In this document: in pieces, positions 8,199 through 18,288 of the stretch
How the letters are laid out: each line of letters starts with the position of its first letter
How positions within the stretch are numbered: position 1 is the first letter of the stretch
Assembly (NCBI GenBank): GCA_030434875.1
Contig: JAUISW010000001.1
Span: 1,251,501 to 1,315,500, forward strand
Direction of reading: 5' to 3'
Source: Lachnospiraceae bacterium C1.1
GTDB lineage: Bacteria > Bacillota > Clostridia > Lachnospirales > Lachnospiraceae
DNA length: 64,000 bases
Translations under genes and position numbers: made by a program
The notes under the pieces: model-generated
Told to the model about the DNA's origin: nothing
The model's database searches: none
Seen by the model: only the letters and a program-made list of their open reading frames with translations

Positions 8199-9713
8199 AT
8201 GGATTTCGTCAGAAACTTTCCGCTTTTTACAATTATATTATCTCTGTTTTCAAGTGCATTATCTGCAATGCTTAAAGGGGAAAAAGCCAGGATTCTTACT
8301 ATAACCCATGAAGGATTATTGATTTCCTTAAATTCGGTCACCCTCTGTCTTACCTACATAAACGGTGCCTTCACTTATAGTATGGGCGAATTTCCGGCAC
8401 CTTGGGGAAATGAGATCAGGGCTGGAATTTTAGAAGCAATGATTGCACTTTTATTCTCAATAGTTCTTTTTGCAAGCGTTACTGCCGGTTGGAAGTTCTT
8501 AAAGATCGACATCGATGAAAGCAAGATCAATTTATATTATTCATTGATAAATCTCCTTACTGCAGCACTAATGGCTCTTGTATGGACCAATGATATTTTC
8601 ACAGGATACGTTTTTCTGGAAATACTTACTCTGACTTCCTGTGGAATACTTATTGTTCGAGAAATAGGCAGAACTACTCTGGCGGCTGTCAGATATATGA
8701 TCCTGAACCTCATGGGATCTGGACTTTTTCTTTTAGGAGTGGTTCTTCTTTATAATATAAGCGGACATTTACTTATGGTTCCAATGCATGAAAGTCTCAT
8801 TGAAGTAAGTCAGAATCCGGATGGTCTGCGCGTAATTTCTCTGACTACAGGAATACTTACTATCGGGCTTGCAATAAAAAGCGGACTTTTTCCTTTTCAT
8901 TTCTGGATGCCGGATACCTATGGATGGGCTACGCCAACCTCAGCATCCATACTTTCTTCACTTGTTTCAAAAGGATATATATTTCTCCTTATTAAAATCT
9001 ACTGCCGCTCGATCGGACTTGATATCATTGCTCAGACCGGTGTAGAAAATATACTTTTTGTTCTGGGAATATGCGGAATTATTTTCGGTTCTTTCTCCGC
9101 ACTTCATGCAGGAAACATTGATCGTATGGTCGCATTTTCTTCAGCAGCTCAGATAGGCTATATCTATATGGGTATTGGAATGGGAACTGTAGCAGGACTT
9201 ACTTCCGCAATTTTTCAGATTTTATGTCATGCGGTAACTAAGTCACTTTTATTCCTCTCAACTCCATATCTTGCAGAAGTATCCGGAAACAGTCTGCTGT
9301 TTAAGAATCTGCAGGGAAGCGCCCATAAGGCTAAAATTCCGGGAATATTTTTTACAATTGCTGCCTTCTCCATGATCGGAGTTCCGATTTTTGCAGGCTT
9401 CTCAATGAAAGTGATCTTTGCCGGAGCAGCTGTAGAATATGGCGGCTTAAAAATGATTGCTGTAATGCTTGCACTTGCTCTAAGCTCCCTTCTTAACGTA
9501 ATGTATTTTATGCGTACTATAGTGAGAATATACACACGAAATAATACTGATGAGATCACCGAGCCAATAGCTTCCGATCAGAATGAAGAAGAAACAGATA
9601 CTTTTTCTTTCATTACCGCAGGAATACTTCTGACTTTTGTAAATATTTTTCTGGGTCTTTTCTCCTGGATATCTGTCGAACTGATAATCAAAGGTTTATC
9701 CATGTTTGCATAA
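8199..9713 (+). CDS. Proton-conducting antiporter subunit, MrpD/NuoN-like (copy 1 of 4)
   Basis: 504 residues, about 14 membrane helices, typical of the proton-translocating NuoL/M/N and MrpA/D family. Conserved features: FLEILTLTS (helix 5 Glu) and HFWMPDTYGWATPTSASILSS followed by a Lys in SKGYIF (helix 7/8 region). Such subunits move protons and cations through the membrane in Mrp antiporters, complex I and membrane hydrogenases. It occupies the place where MrpD follows MrpC in ordinary operons. Confidence 0.85.
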   Translation: MDFVRNFPLFTIILSLFSSALSAMLKGEKARILTITHEGLLISLNSVTLCLTYINGAFTYSMGEFPAPWGNEIRAGILEAMIALLFSIVLFASVTAGWKFLKIDIDESKINLYYSLINLLTAALMALVWTNDIFTGYVFLEILTLTSCGILIVREIGRTTLAAVRYMILNLMGSGLFLLGVVLLYNISGHLLMVPMHESLIEVSQNPDGLRVISLTTGILTIGLAIKSGLFPFHFWMPDTYGWATPTSASILSSLVSKGYIFLLIKIYCRSIGLDIIAQTGVENILFVLGICGIIFGSFSALHAGNIDRMVAFSSAAQIGYIYMGIGMGTVAGLTSAIFQILCHAVTKSLLFLSTPYLAEVSGNSLLFKNLQGSAHKAKIPGIFFTIAAFSMIGVPIFAGFSMKVIFAGAAVEYGGLKMIAVMLALALSSLLNVMYFMRTIVRIYTRNNTDEITEPIASDQNEEETDTFSFITAGILLTFVNIFLGLFSWISVELIIKGLSMFA

Positions 9714-9732
9714 TAAATAAGAATTTTCGGAG

Positions 9733-11181
9733 GTGAATAAAATGCTGACCATCGCTGCAATTCTATTTCCGCCTTTAGCTGGCATATGCACCGGTCTTCT
9801 AAATAAAGAGTATTCGAAACAGATCAGGTATTATGGTCTGGTATCCCTTATAAGCCTGATACTTTCCCTTTCAGCGGCCTTTTACTCAGAGCCTGTAAAA
9901 ATAATTGATTTTGCAGAAAATGTCAGTCTAAGTTTTTCATTCGATAATTTCGGACGTTTTTACATCTGTGCTGTCCTTCTGCTATATACAGCAGTCTCAT
10001 TTTATGCCTTTGAATACATGAAAAAAGAAGAAAATCAAAATATATTTTTTAGCTTTTACTATGTTTCTCTCGGCGCACTTACGGCTGTTGCTGCCTCTGC
10101 CAATCCTATAACACTTTATTTAAGCTTTGAAATGGCTACCTTAACTACAGTACCTCTGGTGCTTCATGAAAAGACAAAGGAAGCCGTAACCGCAGGATTA
10201 AAATATCTCTTTTATTCTATTGGCGGCGCTCTGCTTGGTCTATTCGGAATATTTTTCTTATATTATTACAGCAGCGGCGACAGGCTCTTTCGTTATGGCG
10301 GTTTTCTCGATGAAACGATGCTCAACGGACATGAAAATTTTATGCTTGCAGTTGTCTTCGTAACGATAATCGGATTTGGTACAAAGGCAGGTATATATCC
10401 TATGCACGGATGGCTCCCTACAGCTCATCCGATCGCACCTGCTCCTGCCTCTGCCCTCCTTTCAGGAATAATTGCAAAAGCCGGTATAGTTGCAGTCGTC
10501 CGTATAGTTTATTATTCCGTTGGCGCAGATTTCATACGTTCAAGCTGGGTTCAGACCGCCTGGATGATCATTGCTATGATCACTATATTAATGGGCTCCA
10601 CTATGGCTTTCTTAGAACATAACTTAAAGAAAAGACTTGCTTATTCAACTATAAGCCAGATTTCCTATATCATGCTGGCTCTTTCTATTTTGTCAGAGGA
10701 TGCCCTTCGAGGTGCTTTTATCCACCTTGTCAGCCATGCAGCATCAAAAGGCTGTCTTTTCCTTTGCGCAGGTATATTTATATATATTCTTGGAAAAAGA
10801 CAGGTTTCAGATCTATATGGTCTCGGCAAAAAAATGCCTCTGACCTTTATAGCCTTTACAATAGCTTCATTATCACTTGTGGGAATCCCGCCTATGGGTG
10901 GTTTTCTAAGCAAATGGCTTATAGCACTTGCAGCAGCAGATTCGGGAATGGGTATACTGTCATATATTCCGACCGTTGTTCTTCTGATATCTGCATTTCT
11001 TACAGCGGGATATCTCTTTCCCGTTGCAGTTGATGCATTCTTCCCCGGAAAAGAATATATCCCGGACAGTAATGCAAAAGAGGCACCGTTGATCATGATC
11101 ATTCCACTCTTCATTCTTTGCGCTGCAGCGCTTATCATGGGTATTTACGGTGTACAGATTATGGAGGCATTTTCTTTCTGA
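9733..11181 (+). CDS. Proton-conducting antiporter subunit, NuoM/MrpD-like (copy 2 of 4)
   Basis: 482 residues, about 14 membrane helices. Key residues: FEMATLTT (helix 5 Glu) and HGWLPTAHPIAPAPASALLSG followed by Lys in IIAKAGI. CGGAGG sits just upstream of ATG 9733. The stop codon overlaps the next start (TGATG). Confidence 0.83.
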   Translation: MNKMLTIAAILFPPLAGICTGLLNKEYSKQIRYYGLVSLISLILSLSAAFYSEPVKIIDFAENVSLSFSFDNFGRFYICAVLLLYTAVSFYAFEYMKKEENQNIFFSFYYVSLGALTAVAASANPITLYLSFEMATLTTVPLVLHEKTKEAVTAGLKYLFYSIGGALLGLFGIFFLYYYSSGDRLFRYGGFLDETMLNGHENFMLAVVFVTIIGFGTKAGIYPMHGWLPTAHPIAPAPASALLSGIIAKAGIVAVVRIVYYSVGADFIRSSWVQTAWMIIAMITILMGSTMAFLEHNLKKRLAYSTISQISYIMLALSILSEDALRGAFIHLVSHAASKGCLFLCAGIFIYILGKRQVSDLYGLGKKMPLTFIAFTIASLSLVGIPPMGGFLSKWLIALAAADSGMGILSYIPTVVLLISAFLTAGYLFPVAVDAFFPGKEYIPDSNAKEAPLIMIIPLFILCAAALIMGIYGVQIMEAFSF

Positions 11182-12644
11182 TGGGCGAATTCTTTATAAT
11201 TTCATCAATTCTCCTGCCTGTTATCGGTGGGATCGGTTTATTACAATTTAAGATAAAAAGCGAGCATACACTGCATCTATACTCGGAATATTTTGTTATT
11301 GCAGCTGCTTTGGCAGTCTGGCTTGGAATATTTACAGGACCGCATCCTGATTTCACACTCTATAATTTCAACCAGGGATTTTCGATAGACTTTCATATGG
11401 ACGGTCTTTCGATGCTTTTTGCCGGAATGATAAGTATAATGTGGCCATTTGTGCTGCTTTATGCCTTTGACTATATGAAAGGTGAAAAAGAGATAAAAGC
11501 ATTTATTGCATTTTTTATCATGACCTACGGAATAACCTTAGGTATTGCCCTTTCAGGAAATATCCTTACATTATATGTATTTTTTGAGATGCTCTCGCTT
11601 GTAACTATTCCGCTGGTTTCCTTTTATCAGGATCATGACAGTATGTTTGCAGGAAGATATTACGCCTGCTATGTCATCGGAGGTGCAGCTGTTGCTTTCA
11701 TAACTGTTATCACAACATCCGTATATTGCGGCGGAAATTTTATTTACGGCGGATATAAAATGGATGGTTTATCCGAAAATATGATGAATATCCTTTATCT
11801 GCTGGCATTCTTTGGATTTGGTGTCAAGGCTGCTGTATTTCCCTTTCACAGCTGGCTTCCTGTTGCTTCTGTTGCTCCAACGCCGGTAACAGCTTTACTT
11901 CATGCTGTTGCAGTTGTAAACTCTGGAGTTTTTGCAATTATCCGTATAAGTTACTATATTTTCCCGACTGATTTTTTAAGAGGAAGTATCTCACAGCATA
12001 TTGCAATTACAGCAGTTATTTTTACAATTCTTTACGGAGCCATGTGGGCCTTAAAAGAACGTCATTTTAAAAGACGTCTTGCCTATTCTACCATAAGTAA
12101 TCTTTCCTATATGCTCTTTGGAATATTACTGTTCACAAAAAGCGGAATGCTTGCCGGAATAGCACATATGCTCTTTCACGGCATAATAAAAATGTCTTTA
12201 TTCTTATGTGCAGGCGCATTTATGCACATTACAGGAAAAAATTATATATATGAGATAAACGGTGTCGGAAAGAAAATGCCTGCTGTATTCTCATTATATA
12301 CACTCGGCGCGCTCTCTCTGACGGGAATTCCTTTATTCTGCGGATTTATATCCAAATGGAGGCTATTTACAGCCGGTGCAGAATCCCATAGTATCGAAGG
12401 TATTACCGGTATTATCTGCCTAATAATTGCGGCTTTCCTCTGCGCAGTATACAGCCTGACAGTCTCTATAAGAGCCTTTTTCCCAATAGATCAAAACGAT
12501 AATTTTGCCGGAATTTCCATATCCGATCCGGGTATTAAAATGTTACTGCCAATAACTGTTTTCAGTGTTATGAATATAGTATTCGGACTTTTCCCGAATA
12601 TTATTATCGGCTTCCTTCAGCAGATAGCAGGAGGTAATATATAA
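11181..12644 (+). CDS. Proton-conducting antiporter subunit, NuoL/MrpA-like (copy 3 of 4)
   Basis: 487 residues, about 14 membrane helices, with FEMLSLVTIP (helix 5) and HSWLPVASVAPTPVTALLHA. In this copy the position usually held by Lys (MVKAG in MrpA-type proteins) is Asn (VVNSG), so one proton-path residue may be lost. ATG 11181 overlaps the upstream stop; an earlier in-frame start at 11118 would run deep into the previous gene and is not favoured. Followed directly by copy 4. Confidence 0.82.
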   Translation: MGEFFIISSILLPVIGGIGLLQFKIKSEHTLHLYSEYFVIAAALAVWLGIFTGPHPDFTLYNFNQGFSIDFHMDGLSMLFAGMISIMWPFVLLYAFDYMKGEKEIKAFIAFFIMTYGITLGIALSGNILTLYVFFEMLSLVTIPLVSFYQDHDSMFAGRYYACYVIGGAAVAFITVITTSVYCGGNFIYGGYKMDGLSENMMNILYLLAFFGFGVKAAVFPFHSWLPVASVAPTPVTALLHAVAVVNSGVFAIIRISYYIFPTDFLRGSISQHIAITAVIFTILYGAMWALKERHFKRRLAYSTISNLSYMLFGILLFTKSGMLAGIAHMLFHGIIKMSLFLCAGAFMHITGKNYIYEINGVGKKMPAVFSLYTLGALSLTGIPLFCGFISKWRLFTAGAESHSIEGITGIICLIIAAFLCAVYSLTVSIRAFFPIDQNDNFAGISISDPGIKMLLPITVFSVMNIVFGLFPNIIIGFLQQIAGGNI

Positions 12645-14663
12645 ATGCTAATGTCATTACTCATATTTTTTCCGCTGATAGTTTCACTGATATTGATAAT
12701 TATCAGAAAAAACGAATTCCTTCGTGATTCCATAGTATCCTCAACCGTGATAATAGAGCTTATACTCGCTCTCATAATATGCTTTTTTTATCATGAGGAT
12801 TTCAGGCTCCACTGGTTCAACGATTCCTATATATCATTCAGATTCAGCGGATTCAGGGCATTCTATGCCCTTATAACTGCATTTATGTGGGCTTTTACAG
12901 GACTCTTTTCGAAAGAATATTTTAAGCACGAAAAAGAAAACCTGACCAGATACTATTTCTTTACCCTGCTTACATTAGCTGCAACAGAAGGTGTTATGCT
13001 CTCCGGTAATTTCATGACAGCATTCCTCTTTTTTGAAATATTGTCTCTTTCATCTACTGTCTGGGTCATCCATGAAGAAAACGAAGCAGCCAGATCTGCT
13101 GCCTATACTTATCTTTTTATAGCTGTTGGTGCCGGTCTTGTTTTATTTATGGGTCTAATGATTATGGAACATTTTTGCGGAAGTCTGGAATTTGAACAGA
13201 TTTTTACTTTTCTGAAAAATCCATATTATTCAAATCATCAGTTGATCCTTACAGCTGCTATACTGATAATCCTGGGTTTTGGTGCAAAAGCAGGCCTTTT
13301 TCCGCTTCACATTTGGCTGCCAAAGGCTCATCCTGCTGCACCTGCCCCTGCTTCCGCCCTTCTCTCTGGTATATTGACCAAAGTCGGTGTCTACGGGATA
13401 TTAATGACTGCGGTTTACTGTCTGCCAACGAACCTCTACTTTGGCGAAATATTGCTGGTTCTCGCCCTTATAACTATGTTTTTGGGTGCATTACTGGCTC
13501 TATTTTCAATTAATCTCAAAAGAACTCTGGCCTGCTCGTCCATGTCCCAGATCGGCTTTATCACTACCGGCATAGCCCTTTGTGTTATCCTATCACACAC
13601 AGGTGAGACAGAGGGTGCTGAAATCGCCCTAAGCGGAGCACTGCTTCATATGGTAAATCACTCATGCCTAAAGCTTACACTCTTTTTGGCTGCGGGCGCG
13701 ATCTATATGAATACCGAAAAGCTTGACCTCAATGGCCTTAGAGGTTTTGGACGAAATAAATTCCTGCTTAAACTTGCTTTTCTTTTTGGATATTTAGGCA
13801 TCAGCGGCGTTCCCTTTTTTAATGCATATGTCAGCAAAAATCTGATTCATGAGGCAATGGAGAAGGCGATTATCACAAGCAGCAACCTTCTGCCGTATCT
13901 CGAAGCAGCAGAATGGATATTCCTTATTTCCGGAGGACTTACCTTTGCTTATATGACCAAATTATTTATTTCGATATTTGTTGAAAAAAATAATGATGAC
14001 GCATTACAGAAAAAATATGATGAAAATTCCCACTATATGAATAAAATTTCCACCTTCGTTATTTTTTCAAGTTCATTACTGTTCATTATCCTGGGAATCC
14101 CTTCAGTATTCAGATCAGTCAGTTCCTTTATGACAGAAGGAAAATCTACACTTGAACATTTTAACTATCTTTCGGCCGAATGTCTTAAGGGCAGCGGAAT
14201 TTCACTTTTTATCGGGCTTATAGTCTATCTGGTCATAATACGAAAGATATTTATAAAAAATAATCGATATATTGATCTCTGGCCGGAAAGATTAAATCTT
14301 GAGACTCTTGTATATAAGCCTTTCTTTACAGTTTTTATACCAAAGGTAATATTTGGCAGCATCCTATCTATTTTTGCAGAAAACATTATTTTGAAAAAAA
14401 TATTCAGACTTACTTTTAAGATTTTTATAATAATGATACGTTCACTCAGTATCGGAACGGATCTACTGATAGTACTAATCAGAAAAACTATTCTTGCCGA
14501 AAAAAAGCCGGCTGGAATTGCTCCGGGGCATATTGGATTTTTCAGAAAATTAAGACTTGAAACCTCCGAGGCCTACGCTCCGATAATAGCTAATTTCTCA
14601 TTTGCACTTGTCCTTACCTGCGTCGGGATCATTATTATACTTTTAAGTCTTTTACTCAAATAA
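12645..14663 (+). CDS. Proton-conducting antiporter subunit, NuoL-like with C-terminal extension (copy 4 of 4)
   Basis: 672 residues, the longest of the four. The core (~1-440) has FFEILSLSS (helix 5 Glu) and HIWLPKAHPAAPAPASALLSG followed by Lys in ILTKVGV. The extension (~440-672) carries several more membrane helices (about 450-470, 525-545, 565-590, 640-668), somewhat like the C-terminal lateral helix region of NuoL/HyfB. AGGAGG (12629-12634) precedes ATG 12645. Last gene of the operon, followed by a hairpin. No electron-transfer (NiFe or NuoB/C/D/I-like) subunit is present, so an Mrp-type antiporter is more likely than a respiratory complex. Confidence 0.82.
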   Translation: MLMSLLIFFPLIVSLILIIIRKNEFLRDSIVSSTVIIELILALIICFFYHEDFRLHWFNDSYISFRFSGFRAFYALITAFMWAFTGLFSKEYFKHEKENLTRYYFFTLLTLAATEGVMLSGNFMTAFLFFEILSLSSTVWVIHEENEAARSAAYTYLFIAVGAGLVLFMGLMIMEHFCGSLEFEQIFTFLKNPYYSNHQLILTAAILIILGFGAKAGLFPLHIWLPKAHPAAPAPASALLSGILTKVGVYGILMTAVYCLPTNLYFGEILLVLALITMFLGALLALFSINLKRTLACSSMSQIGFITTGIALCVILSHTGETEGAEIALSGALLHMVNHSCLKLTLFLAAGAIYMNTEKLDLNGLRGFGRNKFLLKLAFLFGYLGISGVPFFNAYVSKNLIHEAMEKAIITSSNLLPYLEAAEWIFLISGGLTFAYMTKLFISIFVEKNNDDALQKKYDENSHYMNKISTFVIFSSSLLFIILGIPSVFRSVSSFMTEGKSTLEHFNYLSAECLKGSGISLFIGLIVYLVIIRKIFIKNNRYIDLWPERLNLETLVYKPFFTVFIPKVIFGSILSIFAENIILKKIFRLTFKIFIIMIRSLSIGTDLLIVLIRKTILAEKKPAGIAPGHIGFFRKLRLETSEAYAPIIANFSFALVLTCVGIIIILLSLLLK

Positions 14664-14666
14664 ATA

Positions 14667-14691
14667 AAGGCAGCCGTCAAAAAGCTGCCTT
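14667..14691 (+). terminator. hairpin terminator between antiporter operon and convergent gene
   Basis: An 8-bp stem, AAGGCAGC (14667-14674) with GCTGCCTT (14684-14691), lies 4 bases after the operon stop. Its flanks are T-rich on the minus strand and only weakly so on the plus strand, so it may serve both converging units. Confidence 0.65.
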
Positions 14692-14715
14692 AAAATAACA
14701 TAGGATATTCGTTTT

Positions 14716-15789
14716 TCAGTTTCTTGCAAGCTGCTTTCTTCCTGCAGGACGAAGCGAGATATAAATATCTGCAATTTTATCCGAAAGGAAAAATACCAAC
14801 GCAAATGCCAATATAGCTTCTATAAAGAACAAATTACTTTCTTCCCCTGCAATAAATACATACGTATAGACAATTAAAATATACTGAACAACATAAATTT
14901 TTGTGATATTTCTGCTGAGCTTGATAAAATAAGCCATGATTCCTTCAGAAATAAACATGCTTATAAGATAGCATATTGAAAGCCAGCCAAATACAAAGGC
15001 CAAAAGACAAACATTTCCATATATTCCCATATGATAATAACTTACCTGGTATTCTCCAGTAAGCTGACCAAAATCAATTCCAGCATAAGCTGCATTAGCC
15101 ATCATTGCAAAATATACCGGTATAGAAACCTTTGCAATAGAAGCATAAAGGCCAGCCTTATTTTCTGTATTTATAAGCTCTTTACCAAATATATAACCTA
15201 TAAGAGGAAATGCGATCCATGAGCAATATGGGAAAAATGATATTTCACTGCTTCCCCAGAATAAGCCTAAAACGTAACTGAGACCCCCTTCCGGAAGTTC
15301 AACTGTATTTGTAAGATACTGACCGATCAATGAAACAGCTGCCGCATAGCCTATAATTACAGCTTTATTCCAGTTAAATTTCTTAACTATTGCAAATGTA
15401 AAGAAAGCAAGAGCAGCAAACTGCAATATATCAACATTTGAAAACTCAATTACTGCTGCTTCAAAATATTCAAAATCACCGGTTTTGAAATAAATTGATA
15501 AATATGGTGCTGCATAGACAAAGAAATTATATACATAACTTAATACAAACATCTGACAGCCACGTTTTATGTAATGTTCCGGAGATGAATTCTTAGTATA
15601 ATTAACACCTACTCCCAACGCAAACATAAATACCGGTGCCGCAAACGGACTTCCGAGAAATTCCACTACTGCATTGGCTGCTGAACTCGATCCGTTATAA
15701 AAATATTCGATTGTATGAACAAGTACCATACAAATAATTGCGAAACCCTTTGCGATATCAATCTCAAGCTGACGACCTGTGTTCTTCAT
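14716..15789 (-). CDS. Multi-helix membrane acyltransferase-like protein
   Basis: 357 residues with about ten hydrophobic helices. The start (RQLEIDIAKGFAIICMVLVHTIEYF) resembles the first helix of heparan-alpha-glucosaminide N-acetyltransferase-like and acyltransferase-3-like proteins, with a conserved Asp and a His in the helix. The family moves acyl groups across or at the membrane onto sugars or other acceptors; the acceptor here is unknown. ATG 15789 is chosen because GAGGG lies 5 bases upstream; an earlier ATG at 15819 has no clear site. Separate transcription unit between the antiporter operon and a chemoreceptor. Confidence 0.6.
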   Translation of the reverse strand: MKNTGRQLEIDIAKGFAIICMVLVHTIEYFYNGSSSAANAVVEFLGSPFAAPVFMFALGVGVNYTKNSSPEHYIKRGCQMFVLSYVYNFFVYAAPYLSIYFKTGDFEYFEAAVIEFSNVDILQFAALAFFTFAIVKKFNWNKAVIIGYAAAVSLIGQYLTNTVELPEGGLSYVLGLFWGSSEISFFPYCSWIAFPLIGYIFGKELINTENKAGLYASIAKVSIPVYFAMMANAAYAGIDFGQLTGEYQVSYYHMGIYGNVCLLAFVFGWLSICYLISMFISEGIMAYFIKLSRNITKIYVVQYILIVYTYVFIAGEESNLFFIEAILAFALVFFLSDKIADIYISLRPAGRKQLARN

Positions 15790-15962
15790 ATTAACCCTCG
15801 CTTTGTATATTGTATACATTCATTAGATATAATATATTCATAAAATCATTTTGTCTATAAAAAACCGCTAATTTATTTATTTTTTACTTTTCGGTAATTA
15901 TTAATAAATTTTGTAATCGTTTTTTGTTTATTATTTTAAGTTTAATTCTTTTAAGGCAAAAC

Positions 15963-15990
15963 AAAGGACAGGTAAGAAATCCTGCCCTTT
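15963..15990 (-). terminator. terminator downstream of the chemoreceptor at 16016
   Basis: Inverted repeat AAAGGACAGG/CCTGCCCTTT (one mismatch) just after the minus-strand stop, followed on that strand by GTTTTGCCTT. Confidence 0.6.
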
Positions 15991-16015
15991 ATCATTATTA
16001 CCATATCCGGAAATT

Positions 16016-18067
16016 TTATTTAGTCTTGAAAAATTCCATCTGATCATGAAGTTCATTTGAAATATTCTGAAGATCTCTTGCACCGTTTTTAAGCTCGTCG
16101 CTCTGGCTCTGTGCTTCAGCAACCATCTGCTCGATCTCCAAAGTACTTGAAAGGATCGTTTCTGTTCCCTTTGCCTGAACTGAAGTAGCCTCAGCCATTC
16201 TTCCGGAAATCTCATCAACTTCTTTTGCATTTTCAAGCATTCTGTTTATCTTATCACTCGTTGTCTTTACCTGATCAACCGTCTTGCTATATGCACCAAC
16301 GATAGTTTCAAGGATTTCAACACCGTTTGTAATATCGTCAGCACTCTTTCTTGTTGCTGTACCTGTCTTCGACATCAGATCTGAGATATTACTTACAAGG
16401 TTTTCGATCATTCCTGCATTTTCATTACTTGTTTCTGCAAGCTGTTTGATCTCATCTGCAACAACGGCAAATCCTCTTCCTGCCTCTCCTGCCCTGGCTG
16501 CTTCTATTGAGGCATTAAGTGACAGAAGATTTGTCTGCGATGCTATTTCTTTGATAACAGAAGTTATTGAAGAAATCTTTTCCGCAGAATTTTCAACATT
16601 AGAAACATGTGAAACAAGTTCATCCATAGACTGCTGAGCCACATGCATTCTTTCTGTAACCTTATTAAGGTTATCAGCCGTATCTTCAGAGTCAGAGCGG
16701 ACAGTTTCCATCAAATCCTTAGCTTCACTGCTTGAGGAAGCTGTTTCTTCCGCAATCTTTGAAAGTATCTCAGAATCAGCTGAAAGCTTCTGGATAGATT
16801 CGTTGATATTCTGCATTTCCTCAGACAGACTGTCAAGCGACTCCTTTTCTGCTCTGGTAGATTCATGCATTCCACTTGCCAGCTCATCAAATTCTTTCGA
16901 ATGTGCCTGCAGATTTTCTGAAGTATTATTAACTCCTTTGATTATGGAGTTCATCTTTATAATATAGTCATGAAGATTAGTATTAATATCAGTAATTTCG
17001 TTATCCGGACCCTTATGACTCGGATCAAAATCAATAGTAAGATTTCCCTTTGAAATCTCGATTATATCATTGGTAGCTCTTCTTAAAGCCTTCATAGGTT
17101 TTCCGACTGCTCTGCTTATGAAGAAGGAAATTGCAAGAAATACTATTATTTCTGCCAGTACAAGCATAATAAGTACCCTTATAAGAGTTCCGTAAGCTGA
17201 ATTATAATCCTCATAAAGGACCAGATACCATTCGGTATCCTCAACATTACTTATTGTAAGTACGTATTTTCCTTTGACAGTCTTAATGATTTTATTCTGT
17301 GCAGCAGGATCAAACTGATCAAGTATGTTGATCAGAAACTGATCAGTTGCATCTTCTTTAGTCACACCTTCGTAATCACTGTTGCTTGATGCAATGATCA
17401 TACCACTTTTATTATCAATAAGGACGAAATCAGCATTCAACTTTTCACTTTCTTCAGCTATAGTATCACGTATAGTTGAAAATTTCAGGTCTGTTGCAGT
17501 CATTCCTATTACATTGCCATCAGTATCTTTAATGTTTTTTGCACAGGTTACAGTATATTCATTTGTTCCATCTTCTGTATAAAATGAACATTCATCAAAG
17601 GAAGCCTCATCTGCTGCAAGCCCAAACTTGAACCAATCCTCTGTAAGATATTCAGGAAAAGATTCCTCCCCGTCGTAAGACAGACAGGTTCCTTTTTCAT
17701 CATTGTAGATAACATAAAAGCCATCACTTCCGGATATCAATGTTTCCTGACATTCCTGCATATATGCAATGATATTTTCATTATCTCCCAGATAACCATG
17801 TCCTACCTGATCAGCTACCGTATTAAGTACCGCCAGTGCCTCGTTACTCCATACCTGTACCTTATTGGTAACACTCTGGCATTCCCCGTTCATACGCTCA
17901 ACTATCTGCTTGGAATAACTGACATTTATATTTACGTAAATTATGGTAAATATGGCAAAAACAATAACAACAAGGATAGGAATGATCTTCATCAGGATAA
18001 GCTTTGCCATCCCTCTGTAATTCTGACGCTTTAATTTTTTCTGTTCATTTTTTTCTGTCTGTGCCAT
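16016..18067 (-). CDS. Methyl-accepting chemotaxis protein with large extracellular sensor
   Basis: 683 residues. One membrane helix near residues 25-45, an extracellular region of ~230 residues of double-Cache type, a second helix near 290-310, a HAMP linker, and a cytoplasmic signalling domain with the MCP hairpin tip [20 protein letters not shown]. It would bind a small ligand outside and control CheA. The start ATG 18067 follows GGAGG by 6 bases; a longer start at 18109 is unlikely. Downstream of another chemoreceptor gene on the same strand, separated by a hairpin-rich stretch. Confidence 0.9.
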   Translation of the reverse strand: MAQTEKNEQKKLKRQNYRGMAKLILMKIIPILVVIVFAIFTIIYVNINVSYSKQIVERMNGECQSVTNKVQVWSNEALAVLNTVADQVGHGYLGDNENIIAYMQECQETLISGSDGFYVIYNDEKGTCLSYDGEESFPEYLTEDWFKFGLAADEASFDECSFYTEDGTNEYTVTCAKNIKDTDGNVIGMTATDLKFSTIRDTIAEESEKLNADFVLIDNKSGMIIASSNSDYEGVTKEDATDQFLINILDQFDPAAQNKIIKTVKGKYVLTISNVEDTEWYLVLYEDYNSAYGTLIRVLIMLVLAEIIVFLAISFFISRAVGKPMKALRRATNDIIEISKGNLTIDFDPSHKGPDNEITDINTNLHDYIIKMNSIIKGVNNTSENLQAHSKEFDELASGMHESTRAEKESLDSLSEEMQNINESIQKLSADSEILSKIAEETASSSSEAKDLMETVRSDSEDTADNLNKVTERMHVAQQSMDELVSHVSNVENSAEKISSITSVIKEIASQTNLLSLNASIEAARAGEAGRGFAVVADEIKQLAETSNENAGMIENLVSNISDLMSKTGTATRKSADDITNGVEILETIVGAYSKTVDQVKTTSDKINRMLENAKEVDEISGRMAEATSVQAKGTETILSSTLEIEQMVAEAQSQSDELKNGARDLQNISNELHDQMEFFKTK

Positions 18068-18153
18068 CTTTACCTCCAAAAAAATTTTTGAAAATTCCCC
18101 ATTAGCCATAGATTCCTGTTTTTCCTCAGAAAAACGGGAATCGTATTGGACCA

Positions 18154-18229
18154 GGCTTCACCGGAAGGTGAAGGCGTGTCCGGCGAAGCCGGATTCTTGT
18201 GGGTCTTTTCCTTGATTGACCCACAAGAA
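18154..18229 (-). repeat. hairpin cluster between two chemoreceptor genes
   Basis: Three adjacent stem-loops: CTTCACC/GGTGAAG (18155-18172), TCCGGC-GAA-GCCGGA (18179-18193) and a perfect 12-bp stem TTCTTGTGGGTC/GACCCACAAGAA (18194-18229). They lie in the 221-base gap between the genes ending at 18289 and starting at 18067. No good U-tract follows the stems, so a processing or stabilising element or structured leader fits better than a simple terminator. Confidence 0.6.
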
Positions 18230-18288
18230 GTCATACTTTTTCATAAACACCTTTTTGGATTAAATATTGGAAATTCCGGTTCCCAAAT

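Noticed and set aside
10665-11138. 157-codon minus-strand frame opposite an antiporter subunit gene
   Set aside because: It is the antisense shadow of a clear membrane protein gene; composition is unlike a real protein and there is no ribosome site.
5862-14663. Membrane-bound hydrogenase or complex I
   Set aside because: No NiFe-hydrogenase, NuoB/C/D/I or NuoH-like gene is present in or next to the operon.
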